A stretch of 64,000 nucleotides of DNA from Vermamoeba vermiformis. Taxonomy: Eukaryota > Tubulinea > Echinamoebida. The position numbers were made by a program, and so were the translations under genes. The DNA is taken from contig JBEWZL010000013.1 of the NCBI GenBank assembly GCA_045837725.1, positions 310,001-374,000 of the forward strand, given 5' to 3'. Positions 27,360 through 39,950 of this stretch are shown here, in pieces. The notes beneath the pieces are model-generated. The model made no database searches and had not been told where the DNA came from. It was given only the letters and a program-made list of their open reading frames with translations. The first letter of the stretch is position 1; each line of letters opens with the position of its first letter.

Positions 27360-30296
27360 ATGCTCCCGAAGTTTGGACCTCTGCTCTTAGGAGCTTTATT
27401 GTCTATCGTTATTTGTTCAACTCAAGCAACGCTTGTGTTCAATGATCCAGCACTGGTAGCGGACAAGTTAAATGGCCAGGCTACGTACATCGGCCTCGTT
27501 CCATTCTATCCATTAGGTATGTGACCACTAGATATTTAAAATTTAATACGGCATTGATTCAATAATTTTGTAAATTCAATGGTGTAACGGTAATCGTAAA
27601 ACCCTAATTAAAAGCTTTGGCCTTTATACTTCGAGGATAATAACGATCGTTTATACCGCAGGTTTTGAGGGACCTTTCCCCGAATCGATAACAGCGGAAT
27701 TGGTGTCATCCAGCTTCGAAAACAAGACCGGCAAGATCGTCTTGATGCCGGCAGTATTACCGTACAGTACCTTTTTACCTGCCTTAGAAGAAGCGGGCGC
27801 AGTTGCATGTCTTGTGCAGAGTCTTTTGGGTGAGTAACCGCTAGTTATTTAAAAGATAGATGGTCGGAACTGCCATCCAACGGATGTCACTTGCTAAAAT
27901 GATAGAGTTGTTACGCAACATGCTTACTATGAATTTGAAACCAATTAAATCGAAGATATTGCAAATCACGATATGCAACAATAGAACAATTAATTAAGAG
28001 GATGGCCGACAATCATTGCGACAACAGTTTTACAGCTACGAGTTGATGATACAAAATTCATTATTTGAGTTTAGAATTTAAATTGAATTTAGGTGTCAGT
28101 CAAACTCGGTTTAATTTAAATTGTCAGGCGATCGACAAACAAAACCTCCTATTTTTGCTGTATTTGGCAATTGACACAACTAATACTCGCTTGCAGATGT
28201 ACCCGGCGTGGCTTCATTCCAAGGCAACAATTATGACTCGGCTGGCGTGACTCTGCCGACCTTGGAGGTTGCAGCAACAGTTTATAGCACTATCAACGGT
28301 GCTGTTGCAAGTGTTGGATCCACGAGCGTAACCATCTATTTCAATGGTAAGTACTCAATTAATTACATTCAATCATCGCGCATACACAATGCTTTACTGC
28401 CTAATCAAAGTCCTCCTTCGAAAGCGTTGCCCTCGATCGTCTGAGTTTTTTATCTTAAAGACCGCGGGAATCTAATTAACTTTGACGCAATTAATTAATT
28501 AATGTCAATCACTGCCCGGCTCAAGCGTTCCGAATTATCCTTAAAAATACAAATCTTAATTTTGTGTGGATTTAGCGCATACATTTCAATTCACAAGATT
28601 TGAGTTCGCAAATAGCGCTGAATCATGCGGTATATGTTTTGCCAACAAAAATATATTGTACTTAATCGCATGCCAATCAAAGCTAAGAAAGATTCTGCGG
28701 ATCTCGTAAATCCGTAAATTTCTTTCAAATCTTAGTACGAATTTTATTCTTCGTCTTTCACTAAATTTAGCTGTTCAATCGATTTACTTGAGGATTTAGT
28801 GAAGTGAGAATTACTCCGTCATACCAAACTGTCATACTAACCAAATCTATTTCCAACAGAAACCAACACCTGGTACGAGACCTATAATAATCCTGCCAAC
28901 ACATTCCCACCCCAATTGATCATTTTGGCCTTCTCTTTCACTATTATTGTGATCGCAGCTGTACAATTGGGCCGATTCATTTACAGAGATCGCACTCTCA
29001 GATTCAGAATTCCTCAAATCATTTTGCTCGTTGAAATTGCTGGTAATCTCGGTAAGTGTAGCAATAACGCGTATTCTTAGCGCAGAATTCTCGCGCCTGT
29101 TTGTAATGTTCCACCTTGTGTTTACCATGTTTGACACGTGTCACACAATTTAAATTATTCCTAACGTAACAATTAGCTAATGACGATTTGTATCATAGTG
29201 CGCATTGCCTACTTCATCAATTTGAGTGGAGTTCGTCATCTCTATGGTTATGTGGCCTATTTCTTCTTGTCTGCCTCGACCACTCCGTTCACCATCACTT
29301 CTGCGCTGTTGATTACGTTCTACTGGTGCGTATCTTTCATTGCCACGCCTTTAATTGACATTGTTCCGCCCTATATTGCCACCATATCGATCATTTGGCT
29401 CACTATTACGATTACACAGGCACGAGACTATGACTCGTTGTTCACTCGAACTGACAGCCACACTCGGCAAGACCAAAGTGCCCTTCATTGTGGCCATGGT
29501 GCTCAACTTTGTGTTGCTCTACGCCGTCACTGCCATTGCGCTGTTCTTCTCGACCATTCAAGTCATCATTCTCATCTACTACATTCTCTTGGCTGTCGCT
29601 GTCGCTATTTTCTATTTGGTGATCAGCTCTAAGGTCATTAAGGCTCTCAAGCGCATTCGTGAGAGCAGAAAGTTGTCAAAGCGTCAAAACAGACGATTGG
29701 ACCGCACTCAACAAGTAAGTGATGGGTTGGCACGTGTCAAACCAGGACTTCGTGCTTATCTTTTACTATTCTAGGCTACCTTCCGTATGATTGCTATTGG
29801 TGTGTTGTTGCTCGTCTTCACTGTTTTCACTGTTCTTGGTATTCTCGTTGTTGGTACTGCCGTGGCTCAAATCAGTTTCTTGCCCTCTGCGTACTGCATC
29901 ACCATGGCCATCTCACTCGTGCTCGTCTTGTCCTTTGACCCCAAGACCGTCTCTTCGTCCTCTACTGGCAGCTCTAATACTTCGTTCTCACGTGCCAACT
30001 CACAGCGCATGTCACGCACCAACTCACAAGTCAACTCGTCGTTCAAGAACGTTGAGGCTCGTGAAGTTAAGGCCGCTGAAGCTATTGATCCTAAGCAACT
30101 CGCTGAGAAGTTGGATGAAGTCAGAGAGAGCCCTGACTCATCGGCCTCGAGTTCTGAGAGCTCCGACGAACAGAGCGGATCCGGATCCGCTTCCGACAGC
30201 CCGTCATCAAAGCAGCAATTAAAGCAAGTACAGGCTGATGATGACGATGAAGAGTCCTCAGACGAAGGGTCAGACGTCGAGTCACAGTCAAATTAA
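27360..30296 (+). CDS. Seven-transmembrane protein with a PA-like extracellular domain
   Basis: Starts at ATG 27360 with a signal peptide (MLPKFGPLLLGALLSIVICS). The N-terminal part resembles a protease-associated (PA) domain: KTGKIVLMPAV, then EEAGAVACLVQ and SAGVTLPTLEVA. Seven hydrophobic segments follow, beginning LIILAFSFTIIVIAAVQLG. The closest layout I can recall is the THH1/TOM1 type or a GPCR-like receptor, but I make no firm assignment. After the last TM is a Ser/Asn/Asp/Glu-rich cytosolic tail (about 120 residues) ending DEGSDVESQSN. Two introns are long for this window: about 27832-28197 and 28348-28859. Function unknown; a receptor or membrane sensor is inferred. Confidence 0.7.
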
Positions 30297-30443
30297 GAGC
30301 CCAAAATCAAACATCCAAACCCAACCCAACCCCTTATTTAATTTGGCAGTCGCCAATTTTGTATTAAAGCCTTTTTTGAATAATCAATAAAGTGTAGTTT
30401 TAACGATAAGTGTTTATTTACAATATGTTACAGCTTCGTGCGT

Positions 30444-30798
30444 TCACTCTTTGTACAGCAAGTAAGTGTCGTAAAATTTCGGTTTGCCGTACTCTCGAAT
30501 GTCGTCATCTATGTTAACGGTTTAGTGTATTGAAGAATTAACTTAACTTGCACTTACGGTAATAGAATTTCTTTCTTTCGTCGTTTGGTCGGTGAGTCTT
30601 CTTCGTCCGCGAGTGATCTGGCTTGTTTCCCCACCAATTTAATCCTTGGTCGTTTAATGGATATGCTTTGTCATTTGCTTTCACGTCTCCTTTTGAAAAG
30701 GCCATAACATCCTTCGTTGTTCGAATCCGTTGTTTCTTGCGAAGTTCGCGCTTCAATCTGCTTTTAAGCTCGGCGACGCGTCCTGTACGGCCAGACAT
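30444..30798 (-). CDS. Small basic protein, unidentified
   Basis: Two exons on the minus strand give about 100 residues: MSGRTGRVAELKSRLKREL at the start, then a basic region with WWGNKPDHSRTKK, and a C-terminus from exon 2 reading HDDIREYGKPKFYDTYLLYKE. The intron uses a GTAAGT donor inside a His codon (C/AT). The stop is TGA at 30444-30446. Composition and length resemble small mitochondrial or ribosome-associated proteins, but I recognise no family. The gene is convergent with the seven-TM gene, whose 3' end is about 150 bp away. Confidence 0.6.
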
Positions 30799-30940
30799 TG
30801 TTGTCTTTTGTGAGAGTGGTGTTGAGATAATGAGGACAAAATCTTGACGTGGTCTTTTTTAGGCTAATTCTTGTTGTTTTCTCAGACGGCGAAAAACTAT
30901 TTTTAATAAATCAAATGTGATTGTTAAATTAGGGAGATAT

Positions 30941-33224
30941 TTATAATCGTATATCAAACATTAATAGCACAATGCTGACAATATCAAACACAACAGCGAA
31001 TACAAAATATACAATTACAGCCCATCGCAAATGAAACAAAAACTTGTGCAGCGGCAGCGGAATGGTGCTGAATTGCTGTTGCTTGCGCGCACTGCCCAGC
31101 ATAATACCAATAAAGGCACCCAACGCTACAGAGTGCAAGTTAGTACCAAGCAGATCTGACACATCTAACTCGTTACGTACACAAATTGAGCGCCATTGAA
31201 GTCACTTTCTCCATAATAATCAAGAACGCGCGCGGATTGGTCACTGCAATCAACAAAATGATGCCAAAGAAGCCACAATAGAACAGCACCTGTTTCCAAA
31301 CTGTTTTGATATTACGCAGCGCAAACAACGCCTTGTCAAATCCATTGAGGTGCTGATCCGTCACTTGCTTGAAGTTCAGCGCCATGCTGCGAATAAAACC
31401 GTCGACTGTCGAGTCAGGTTAAAGAAAAAATATGGTAAAAATTAAGTCGCTAGACGTGGGTCTGATCTACAATGTTAAAAGGATACGCACATGCTTCAAA
31501 CCAGTGCCCATAGTGATGAAACTGCATCGCGTGTTAATATAGGGCATCGACACTCGAAACATCGTACCTGACAGTGATTGACACCATGACAAACACGTTC
31601 ACTATATAGGCAATCCATGTGTATTGAGGATACCCGCCGCGAATGATTTCAATCAGCGGCACCGTGGAGATTTGACCCAGCAACTCCGCTCTAAGATAGA
31701 CATTAATTTCAAGTTAAATATAACTCATGATGGTTGGTACCTGTGCAATGAAATCTCGTCGCCAGGAGCGTCTTGCGGCACACTCTTGAGGATGTAATAG
31801 CACCACAACACGTTCAACAGCCACACGAACACGAGGCCTGACACGGCTGCAATGCACAACTTGAGCATGTCACTGCGCTTCATTTGTGCCTTGGCGAACA
31901 CCACCGGCAAGACATTCGCAGCACCGCCGAGGGCGACAGTGCCGAGCAAGAACGGTCGTCCCACGTGTGCCCAGTTGTTGATGATTGGCTCGTTGATGTT
32001 GGCGGCAATCACTGCGGTCACAATCACCATCAACACGAGCAGCGAGCCCTTGGCAAATGTCATGATCGAGATGATGGGCTGAATGATCAGGCCCGCAAAG
32101 ATAATGACCACCGTGCAGATGATGCCGAAGGGTACAATCAGGTACTCGTAGTTCACGCCCATCAACTGCGCATAGGCCTGTGAGCCTGCAAGATTGTAGC
32201 TGACGAGAATGGAAATGCTAACAACAGATCAGTGAGCACGAGGGGAGTCAAGACAGTGTGGTACGTACAAGTGCAGCACGACACTGAGATCAAAAATAAT
32301 ACGCAGCGAGGTGTGCAAGAACGTCTTGCCCAAGAAGTGCAAGTCCGCGTCATTGTGCGGCAATTCTTTTTGCGCCTCTTTGACCACCACGGGCATGATG
32401 TCGTGCTCGCCAAGTGTCAACGTGTCATTCTCCGTGTCATCGCGCAACTCATCAGCGAGTGACACGACGTCGTCTTCAGTGTCCGTGAAGTCCATGTCCT
32501 TGAGTGCCTCGGTGTGCGAGTCAATGCGCTGCAACGATATTAATATTGATTGTATTGGTGGAATATTGTGTGCATCAAATGAGATCTAAAACGTCAAATG
32601 TACCTCTTGAACGTGTTGTAATTCTGTCTCGACTTTTCCTCGTTGTAACAATTCAATCATATAAATAATAATCAACGCCTATAATTCGTAATTCATTAGT
32701 CGACAGATCTGGAGATTAACGCGAGCAATTAAAATTTATTATTGCCGTACCTGCATAAAAAATCCGATGGCGTAACTGAATAAAAACGGCGTGAAACCAC
32801 TTTCAGCTGATTTGACTGGCAGACCCAAAATTCCTGTGCCCTGCAATGGAAATTAAAAATTATGTCGATCCAGGTGCAGCACTTTCGAAAGACAGGGATC
32901 TCGATCGTTCCATATTAATAAAATAAATAACATTATTCTCTATGCGTACACTAACGCGGAAATTGGAAACAATTACTATTATTCAAATAAAATTTTGCGA
33001 TCCCGCTCTAAAATTATCGAGGTCGATATTATTGAGGTATATAGATCTATATCATATATAGTATAATTATTAGTATTACGTACTAATACACTGGCAATGA
33101 CCAGAAAAAATGCGTGAAAGTAAACTACAACCGGAGTCTTCTGCTCTGACTCTATTTGCACGGTGTCCCATTCAGGATCATCTCCATCATTAAATAGCCT
33201 ATCATTTTGCGGCGAATAACTCAT
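30941..33224 (-). CDS. Amino acid transporter (AAAP family)
   Basis: A multi-exon minus-strand gene from ATG 33224 (MSYSPQNDRLFNDGDD). The first TM reaches GTGILGLPVKSAESGF, a motif at the start of AAAP permeases (GxGxLxLP). Ten or so hydrophobic segments follow. A cytosolic acidic loop (about 32345-32530) lies between TM2 and TM3, rich in Asp/Glu/Thr. This suits an amino acid/auxin permease-like transporter of plasma or vacuolar membranes. Substrate not predictable from sequence. Exon-intron structure was followed with GTACGT and GTAAGT donors. Confidence 0.75.
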
Positions 33225-33361
33225 TTCTATTGCATGTGCTCTGTTCGTTGCCGAATCTGGAAATTAAAAAAAGAGAAAAAGCTTTGTGCATTCAGTTTGT
33301 GGCTGTTTGCATCACAAGCCTGTTCTAAGCACCACAGTCCATAAGAGCATTGATTAATATT

Positions 33362-35364
33362 ATGGATTTACTTGCACAATATGCGGACAGCGACGATGAG
33401 AAGAACGATCAGCCGCAAGCTGGTGGCGATGGTCTTCTATCGAAATTGAAGATGTCGATTAATGCTGCGCCAGTAGTTAAGGATGATATAGTGGTATGTA
33501 TTATTATTGAAGCGATTTCGCGAGGAATTATTAATAATTATCAAAAATTCAAAATAATATTTTTAAAAAATCCAATAAGCCTTAATATTACTCTAATAGT
33601 GATTAATCATTCAACTAAATATTAACACATCATAATATAGCCTCACGGTGATTATTTGAATCCAAACAAACATATGGTCTATTACAATCCCAAAGTTGAC
33701 GAAATGTATGCACCTTTGAAGGTAAGTCTACGATCAATCGAATATAAATAATATGCACACAATTTGCACGATGCTTATACAAGTAAATAGGGTCCAGAAG
33801 TTCCATATGCTAGTTTGCCGATCGGTGTAGCTTCCACGAAGAACACGTTGACTGGTTACGTGCAAGACGATCACGTGAATGACTTCGACTTCCGACTGCA
33901 GTACAACGAGTTCACTAGACGCGGTGTCGCTGCTGATCCAACTCAAGCTGCGGGCACCTATGTTGTCAGTCCATTCGCCAGTCAAGCAGGTAAGCACGCC
34001 GCGTGTCTTGCAATCATCTTTAGAGCACTCGTTAATGTCACTGATTAGCGCCTGAAAAGAAGAAGAAAAAGAAGAAAGGAGAGCGCAAACCAGAGTCAGA
34101 TCCAGGCAATGTGGACAGCTTTAGAGGCACGTGGGGCATGCCGTCAGAGATCGAACCTCCTGCCCAGGGCACACTCGAAGGCGAGGGCGATGAAGGTGAA
34201 GGTGAACCAGTCGAAGAGGGCGCTGAAGGACCTCGCCCTGAAGTTGCAGACAAAGTGGTGCAGATGGAAGAAGAAGAAGGACCAGAAGAGCAAGGTGAGG
34301 GTGAAGAGGGTGAGAGCCGACAGCGCAAGTACCCTGAAGCCTCGTCACAGCTGCACATTGAAGAGGAGATGGACTACATGGGCCGCACATGGGTCGATGC
34401 CCCGTCGCACTTGAAGCCTTGGGACGGCCGTAGCGTGTCAACAGTGAAGTGTTTCTTGCCCAAGAAGCGCATCCACACGTGGTCTGGACATGCCAAGGGT
34501 GTGTCATCAATCCGCTTCTTCCCTGGCTACGGTCACTTGTTGCTCTCGTCCTCCATGGACTCCACGGTCAAGATCTGGGAAGTGTACAACAAGCGACGAT
34601 GTGTGCAGACCTATCAAGGCCACAGCAAGGCCGTGCGTGAAGTGCAGTTCTCGAGCGATGGTCGTCAGTTCTTGTCGGCCAGTTACGATCGATTGGTGCG
34701 ACTGTGGGACACAGAGACTGGCAAAGTGTTGGGCACTTATTCCACGGGCAAAACACCGTACTGCGTCAAGTTCCATCCAACACGACCGAATTTGTTCTTG
34801 GTCGGTCAACAAGACAAGAAGATTATTGAGTGGAACACAGAGACCAACAAGATCATTCAGACTTACGACCGTCACTTGGGTGCTGTGAACACCATCACAT
34901 TTTTGGACGACGGCAGACGATTTGTGTCGACAGCTGACGACAAGTCCATTCGTATTTGGGACCACGGCATTCCCGTTGATTCCAAGTACATTGCCGAGCC
35001 ACACATGCACTCCATGCCCGCAGCCACTCTGCACCCGAACGGCAAGTGGTTCTTGGCGCAGTCACTCGACAATCAGATCGTTGTGTACAGCGCCAAAGAT
35101 CGCTTCAAAGCCAACAGAAAGAAACGCTTCACTGGCCATTTGAGCGCTGGTTACGCGTGTCAAGTGTCAGTGTCACCTGATGGCAAGTACGTCATGTCAG
35201 GTGACAGCATTGGACAGGTCTGGTTCTGGAGCTGGAAGAACGCGAAAGTATTCAAACGACTGGCCTGTCACAAGGGCGTGGCTATTGGCTGCGAATGGCA
35301 CCCGACTGAGCCCTCGAAGATTGCTACGTGTGGCTGGGACGGTACGATCAAGTACTGGGATTAA
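33362..35364 (+). CDS. CDC40: Pre-mRNA splicing factor Prp17 (CDC40)
   Basis: Starts at ATG 33362 ([14 protein letters not shown]). The N-terminal half has [21 protein letters not shown] and [12 protein letters not shown], as in CDC40, then an acidic Glu-rich linker. The C-terminal half is a seven-bladed WD40 domain starting [15 protein letters not shown], with [29 protein letters not shown] and the last blade [11 protein letters not shown]. Matches human CDC40 very closely in the propeller. Acts in the spliceosome around the second catalytic step. The U2 snRNA and PRP4 kinase genes lie within 12 kb. Confidence 0.95.
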
Positions 35365-35502
35365 AAACTCTTTTTTTGTTCAATAATTCCTTCAACGAAA
35401 TAAAAATTGTAAAATAATCCTCCGTGCTATGCAACAGTATTTACTATTTACAAGGTGACATTCGCTGAAATGACGCGCTACAATCCATTCGCGTGACAGA
35501 TC

Positions 35503-36948
35503 TTACTTGCCGAATCGTTGTTCGCACTTGGCGTACTTGCTGAGCGCGTTGTAATACGAGTGGAAGTTGAACCACTTGATGTCACCCACATACAAAATCT
35601 CAGCGTAGCGCAAGTGCCAGGGCATGAATCCGCTCATGACTTCGTGGTGGTCAAACTTCATGATGAAGTCAGGCAACGGCCAGCACATGTCATCGCGTGC
35701 TGTGCAAAGTGTCAGTGATTTAATTCAGCCCATTTGCAATGAATTTGATACGTACTCATCAGTGCACGGTGAAGGGCACCAGGAGTGAATGATTTTTGTT
35801 CGTTTTGCTGTGCCAACATCTTTGTCAACTGCACGATGCGTGCACGACCATCGGACCAATCAGCTGTTGCCACGTAGAAGTCGTGCTGGTGCGGCGTATC
35901 ACCGCGGTCCATGTCTGCGTCCACGAGTTTGACATACGGACTGTTGGGCTGTGCAGTGTTGTTGGTCACGTGCTTCACAGTGTTCTCTGCAACAATCACG
36001 TGCTCGCTGCGCAGTTCTTTGGCCTGACGACACTCGCTGATCGGCTCAGCTTCACATGCCACTTCGTTCGAGGTCTTAGTTTGACACTCTTGACAGCTGT
36101 CACAAGTAAATGTTAGTCTCAAAGAACTCTGTTCATGGATCATTATCACGTACGTGTTGCACGGGGCAGTAGTGTGACGTCCCGCATCGTCTAATTGTGC
36201 TTGTGCTTCAGAATCAAATGGATCTTGATCGGGATCCACTTCGTCATCTTTTTTGCCACGGCGTTTAATACCGTTGTTATTAATATTATGCTTCTTAGTG
36301 CTATTTGCCTCACTGTGCATATTGGCGCCGTTCATTGAATTCGAATCTTTGGCTGTTTCTTGCAATGGATTTGTGCAGTTCGGAGCCGAGTTGAGCTCAC
36401 TGGACTCGATAATAGGCGATTTTTGGAACTTAATGTTATAATAGGCATTCATCTCGTCAAAATAAAACTTGCTCTCCAGATCCACGGCAACATTCAATTT
36501 TTCTTGGTTAGCTTTCAAAATCCCTGCATAATTAGATCGTATTAGTATTAAAGAATATATTGATTATTATTTTAATAGGAAATTCGTTGGCCAGTAATCG
36601 GAGTTAATAAATTAGTGATAGTTCAATAATTTTCGTTAGAATATAATTTAAAATCTTACCTTGACCATCAAATATGGTAAGAAAATGAATGCCTAGGGCA
36701 GCTGACCAACAAATAATTCTCGCTAATTTTTTGTAATCGATCTGACTCGAATCTAAAATGAATCCCATGTGCTTCGGTATCTTTTGGAAGTGCTTCGTCT
36801 TATTCTTCAATTCTACAGGTCCAGGTTCTGTATAATACATTCCCATCGTGATTTCGACCAAGATCTTCCAACAGAGTCCAATCCGGTACCTGATCTCCAG
36901 GGCAAGGTGGATGCACCAGAATATGACTTGGATGAACCAATCGAACAT
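35503..36948 (-). CDS. NUS1: NUS1 / Nogo-B receptor, dolichol synthase subunit
   Basis: Minus-strand gene from ATG 36948. The N-terminal membrane part (MFDWFIQVIFWCIHLAL) is followed by HMGFILDSSQIDYKKLA, ICWSAALGIHFLTIFDGQ and GILKANQEKLNV, which match the undecaprenyl-synthase-like half of NUS1. The C-terminus reads DGRARIVQLTKMLAQQ, FMPWHLRYAEI and YAKCEQRFGK, ending in the RxG motif needed for cis-prenyltransferase activity. NUS1 partners the catalytic subunit DHDDS to make dehydrodolichyl diphosphate in the ER. Between the two parts is an insertion of roughly 150 residues, acidic and Cys-rich (CQECQTKTS), not present in the human protein. One intron is 57 nt and stop-free (see findings). 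Confidence 0.9.
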
Positions 36949-37103
36949 GTCGGATACTTTAAAGGTCGTTGTGATGTTATTCCGACATTTGTAAATAAAA
37001 CTTAAAAAGTGCTGACGCGTCAATTTTAAACACTCGAGCGGAATGAAGTTTATTTACAATATGTAATGGTTAATAATTTCATATAGAAGGTAGGTGATTA
37101 ATG

Positions 37104-38082
37104 TTATTTGAACGCAGCAATGTTCTCGTGGATGAATTCTTTCAGGGATTTGCCTTTAGATCCAGTCAGCTTCTCCAAGTCCTCGTACTGCACGTTGTAA
37201 TAACCACTTCTGAAGTACCAAAACAAATTTGAATAGGCATCGACAGCTTCTTGATTGGGCAAAAACGTGGCCGCGATCTTGCGCAATGTCTCGTCGTCCA
37301 TGGGCTGATAAGTGACCGTCTCACCGAGCTCTGCGCTGAACAATTCTGCGACTTGGTGCATGGTCAGTGTATCGGGCCCAGTCAAATAATAGTCTTTGTT
37401 TTCATGGCCTGGTGTCGTCAAGGCAACCACAGCGGCAGCGGCGATGTCACCAGGGTAAATGAAGTTCAATTTTGCCTCGCCGACTGCTTTGTAGATCTTC
37501 TTATCGTTCTTAATGGCTTCAGTGTCTTGCAGCAAGAAATTCGAATAGAACAACGCAGGACGAAGAGAGGTGACTGCCACGCCCGCTTCTTTCAACAGCT
37601 CTTCAGCTACGACGTGTTCGTTGCCCCAAATAAATATGTCTCTATTCTCACTACCGAGTGATGCGAGCTTGACGATGTGTTTCACGCCGCTCCCTGATAA
37701 TGTCGTTAGCAAGGGTTAGAAAGTAGCGCTTCGCTTAATGTCACGTACTTTTTGCGGCGACAGCAACATTCTTTGTGGCAGCCAAAGCTTGACCTAATAT
37801 TCATTTGTTAGCGTCAATGTCATACAATAGGATGCAATGTTGCGTACCAGGTGGTAATCCTAAGAAAGCTTTCTCGATGCCTTTCAAAGCCGCATCCAAG
37901 GAGTCCTGATCGTAAAAGTCGACTAATACTGGCTCGACGAGATCTCCGTACTTCTTCTTGAGTTCCTCAGCCTTGGTAGTGTCTCGTGCCGCAGCTTTGA
38001 AGTGAATTCCTTTTTTGGCAAGCTGATCTGCAACGTGCGATCCGATTGAACCAGTTGGAACGAAGACGAAAATGTTGCTCAT
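37104..38082 (-). CDS. NmrA-like NAD(P)-binding protein
   Basis: Starts at ATG 38082. Rossmann fold with FVPTGSIGSHVADQLAKKG at the N-terminus, where the usual TGxTGxxG has become PTGSIGSH. Further NmrA marks: DFYDQDSLDAALKGIEKA, GVKHIVKLASLGS, VTSLRPALFYSNFL and YPGDIAAAAV. Two short introns. NmrA-like proteins bind NADP and act as redox sensors, atypical SDR reductases or quinone reductases; the exact reaction is not clear. Length (about 290 residues) is normal. Confidence 0.8.
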
Positions 38083-38373
38083 TGTTAGGTATGTGTTGTT
38101 GAATTTGTAGTAATTTCGATATGATTGTCCTGCGATGGTCGCCTATTTATGTCGGACAAACGGATACCGCCGCTCGGATTGTGAATTGACCGAGCCGAAA
38201 TTTCGCTGGGTCGCTTGGACATAAATAATACATCGCCAATATTCAAGCATAAAATCAATTCCATATAGGCTCAAATTGTAATGGTGTCAGATAATAAGAA
38301 AATATTTATTATCGTGGACTGGTTACCTTTCTACAATCGTCGATGCTATATACATACCAAAAATATTGGTGCA

Positions 38374-39707
38374 TTAGAGCTTGCTCTTAAATTCAGGTGT
38401 TTTGCGCATCATAAATGCAGTGCCTGCCTCGATCAGATCGGGACTTTGCAAAAACGCAGCTAAAAAATCATATTTCATATGAGTAACCCGCATCAATGCT
38501 ACACGCAACTATAATATATAAATTTGTATCATTATGTTACTTACAATTCCACATTGCAACGTGTTCTAAGCCCTCTTCAATAGTGTGGTCCTCAGCGTAC
38601 TGCAACACTTTTTTGCTTGCTTGCACAACGAGTGGCGAATTAGCAGCAATGCGCTGTGTATGCGAGTGGTGAGTACGATAAAGTAACGCGTATTATATCT
38701 ATTTAGTCGCTATTATAGCCGTGCTTACCTTGCACAAACTACGTGCCGCAGTCAAGAGCTGTTCTTGCGTGTCATACAACTACAAAGGTCAGATTAATAA
38801 ACAACATCGCTATTGAGATATTATACGCGTCGTATTCGCTATTTGTGCTATTAAGACATGCACTTACTCGGTTCACAAGGCCCCATTTGAGTGCCTCTTC
38901 TGCATTGATAGGCTCGCCTGTAAAAGTCTAAAAATCGACATTAGAATAATACGTGATATAAGAGTGCCTAGTGTATTATATCTTTACCATCTCTCGCACG
39001 ATACCCTTCGGCACAATGCGACCAATGCGTTGCAAAGTACCCAAATCTGCAACGATCGCGATCTGAGTTTCTTTGATGGAGAATTCAACGTCTTTCGTAG
39101 CCAATCTAATATCTGCAGCAGTAATCAAATCTACACCACCACCAATGCACTCTAAACAAATCACAATTAATAAACATCAAATCTAGATTTGACACTTGCT
39201 GTTATGTATCGCTGCAACCACGGGTTTAAGCGTCTTCTCCAGTGCGGTGAATGACTCTTGCCATCTCTTAATCAGCTTGTAAAGTTTAAGGCTCGCATCT
39301 GCACGAGAAGGTGCGCTATCTGCTTGATGCATAAGTCAAGCCCGTGTCAAATATTGTTGATTGACATACCATCACTAAAAATAGTCGTAGCCCATTTCAT
39401 ATCCAAGCCTGCTGTAAACACCTTTCCTTCCGCACGAACCAAGATGACGCGAACCTCGGGATCTTGATCAAGTTTTTTTACCGCATTGTGAAATTCTGCA
39501 ATATTATTTTTAAAAATTAGTATGATAATTAAACAAAATTATGGCACGGTTAAATATGAATTCGAAGCAGTAATTCATTTTAAAAAAAAGTTTGGTAAAA
39601 ACTGCCTTACCAGTGAAAAAGGAGTCATCCATGACATTAAGCTTCGTTGGGCGGCTTAATATCAACTCGCCAACTCTATCTAAAATTTCCGTTCGTACGT
39701 AGGCCAT
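38374..39707 (-). CDS. ECH1: Peroxisomal dienoyl-CoA isomerase (ECH1-like)
   Basis: A crotonase-family gene with several short introns, starting at ATG 39707 (MAYVRTEILDRVGELILSR). Family marks: VRAEGKVFTAGLDMKW (the CoA-binding AGLD loop), CIGGGVDLITAADIRLATKD, ETQIAIVADLGTLQRIG, and LTAARSLCKRIAANSP. The C-terminus reads FMMRKTPEFKSKL, ending in SKL, a canonical type 1 peroxisomal targeting signal. Expected reaction: isomerisation of 3,5-dienoyl-CoA to 2,4-dienoyl-CoA in beta-oxidation of unsaturated fatty acids. Fits with PEX12 at 61501-63263. Confidence 0.87.
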
Positions 39708-39950
39708 TATGTGTGTTATACTTGTACTAAGTTTACAATTAACGGATGGAAAATTTGATTGCGTTCCAAAACTGGCCGCGTGTCACGTGTCAATGATTGG
39801 AAGGCTATAAAATCTACTATAATATGATTAGTTTGGCCATAGTGCGGTATCTTTCTGATTCGCTTTCATAAACTCTAGGTGCTTCTTAGTTCAGGAACTC
39901 TCCAAAATAGTACGGAATTATCTTTTCTGTCACTTTATTAACATAAATAA

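Noticed and set aside
30710-30730. Bases resembling a tRNA T-loop (GTTCGAATCC)
   Set aside because: It is inside the coding exon of the small basic protein, and no acceptor stem or anticodon arm surrounds it.
34507-35034. Minus-strand open frame of 175 codons within Prp17
   Set aside because: Antisense shadow of the WD40 exon, with no family features.
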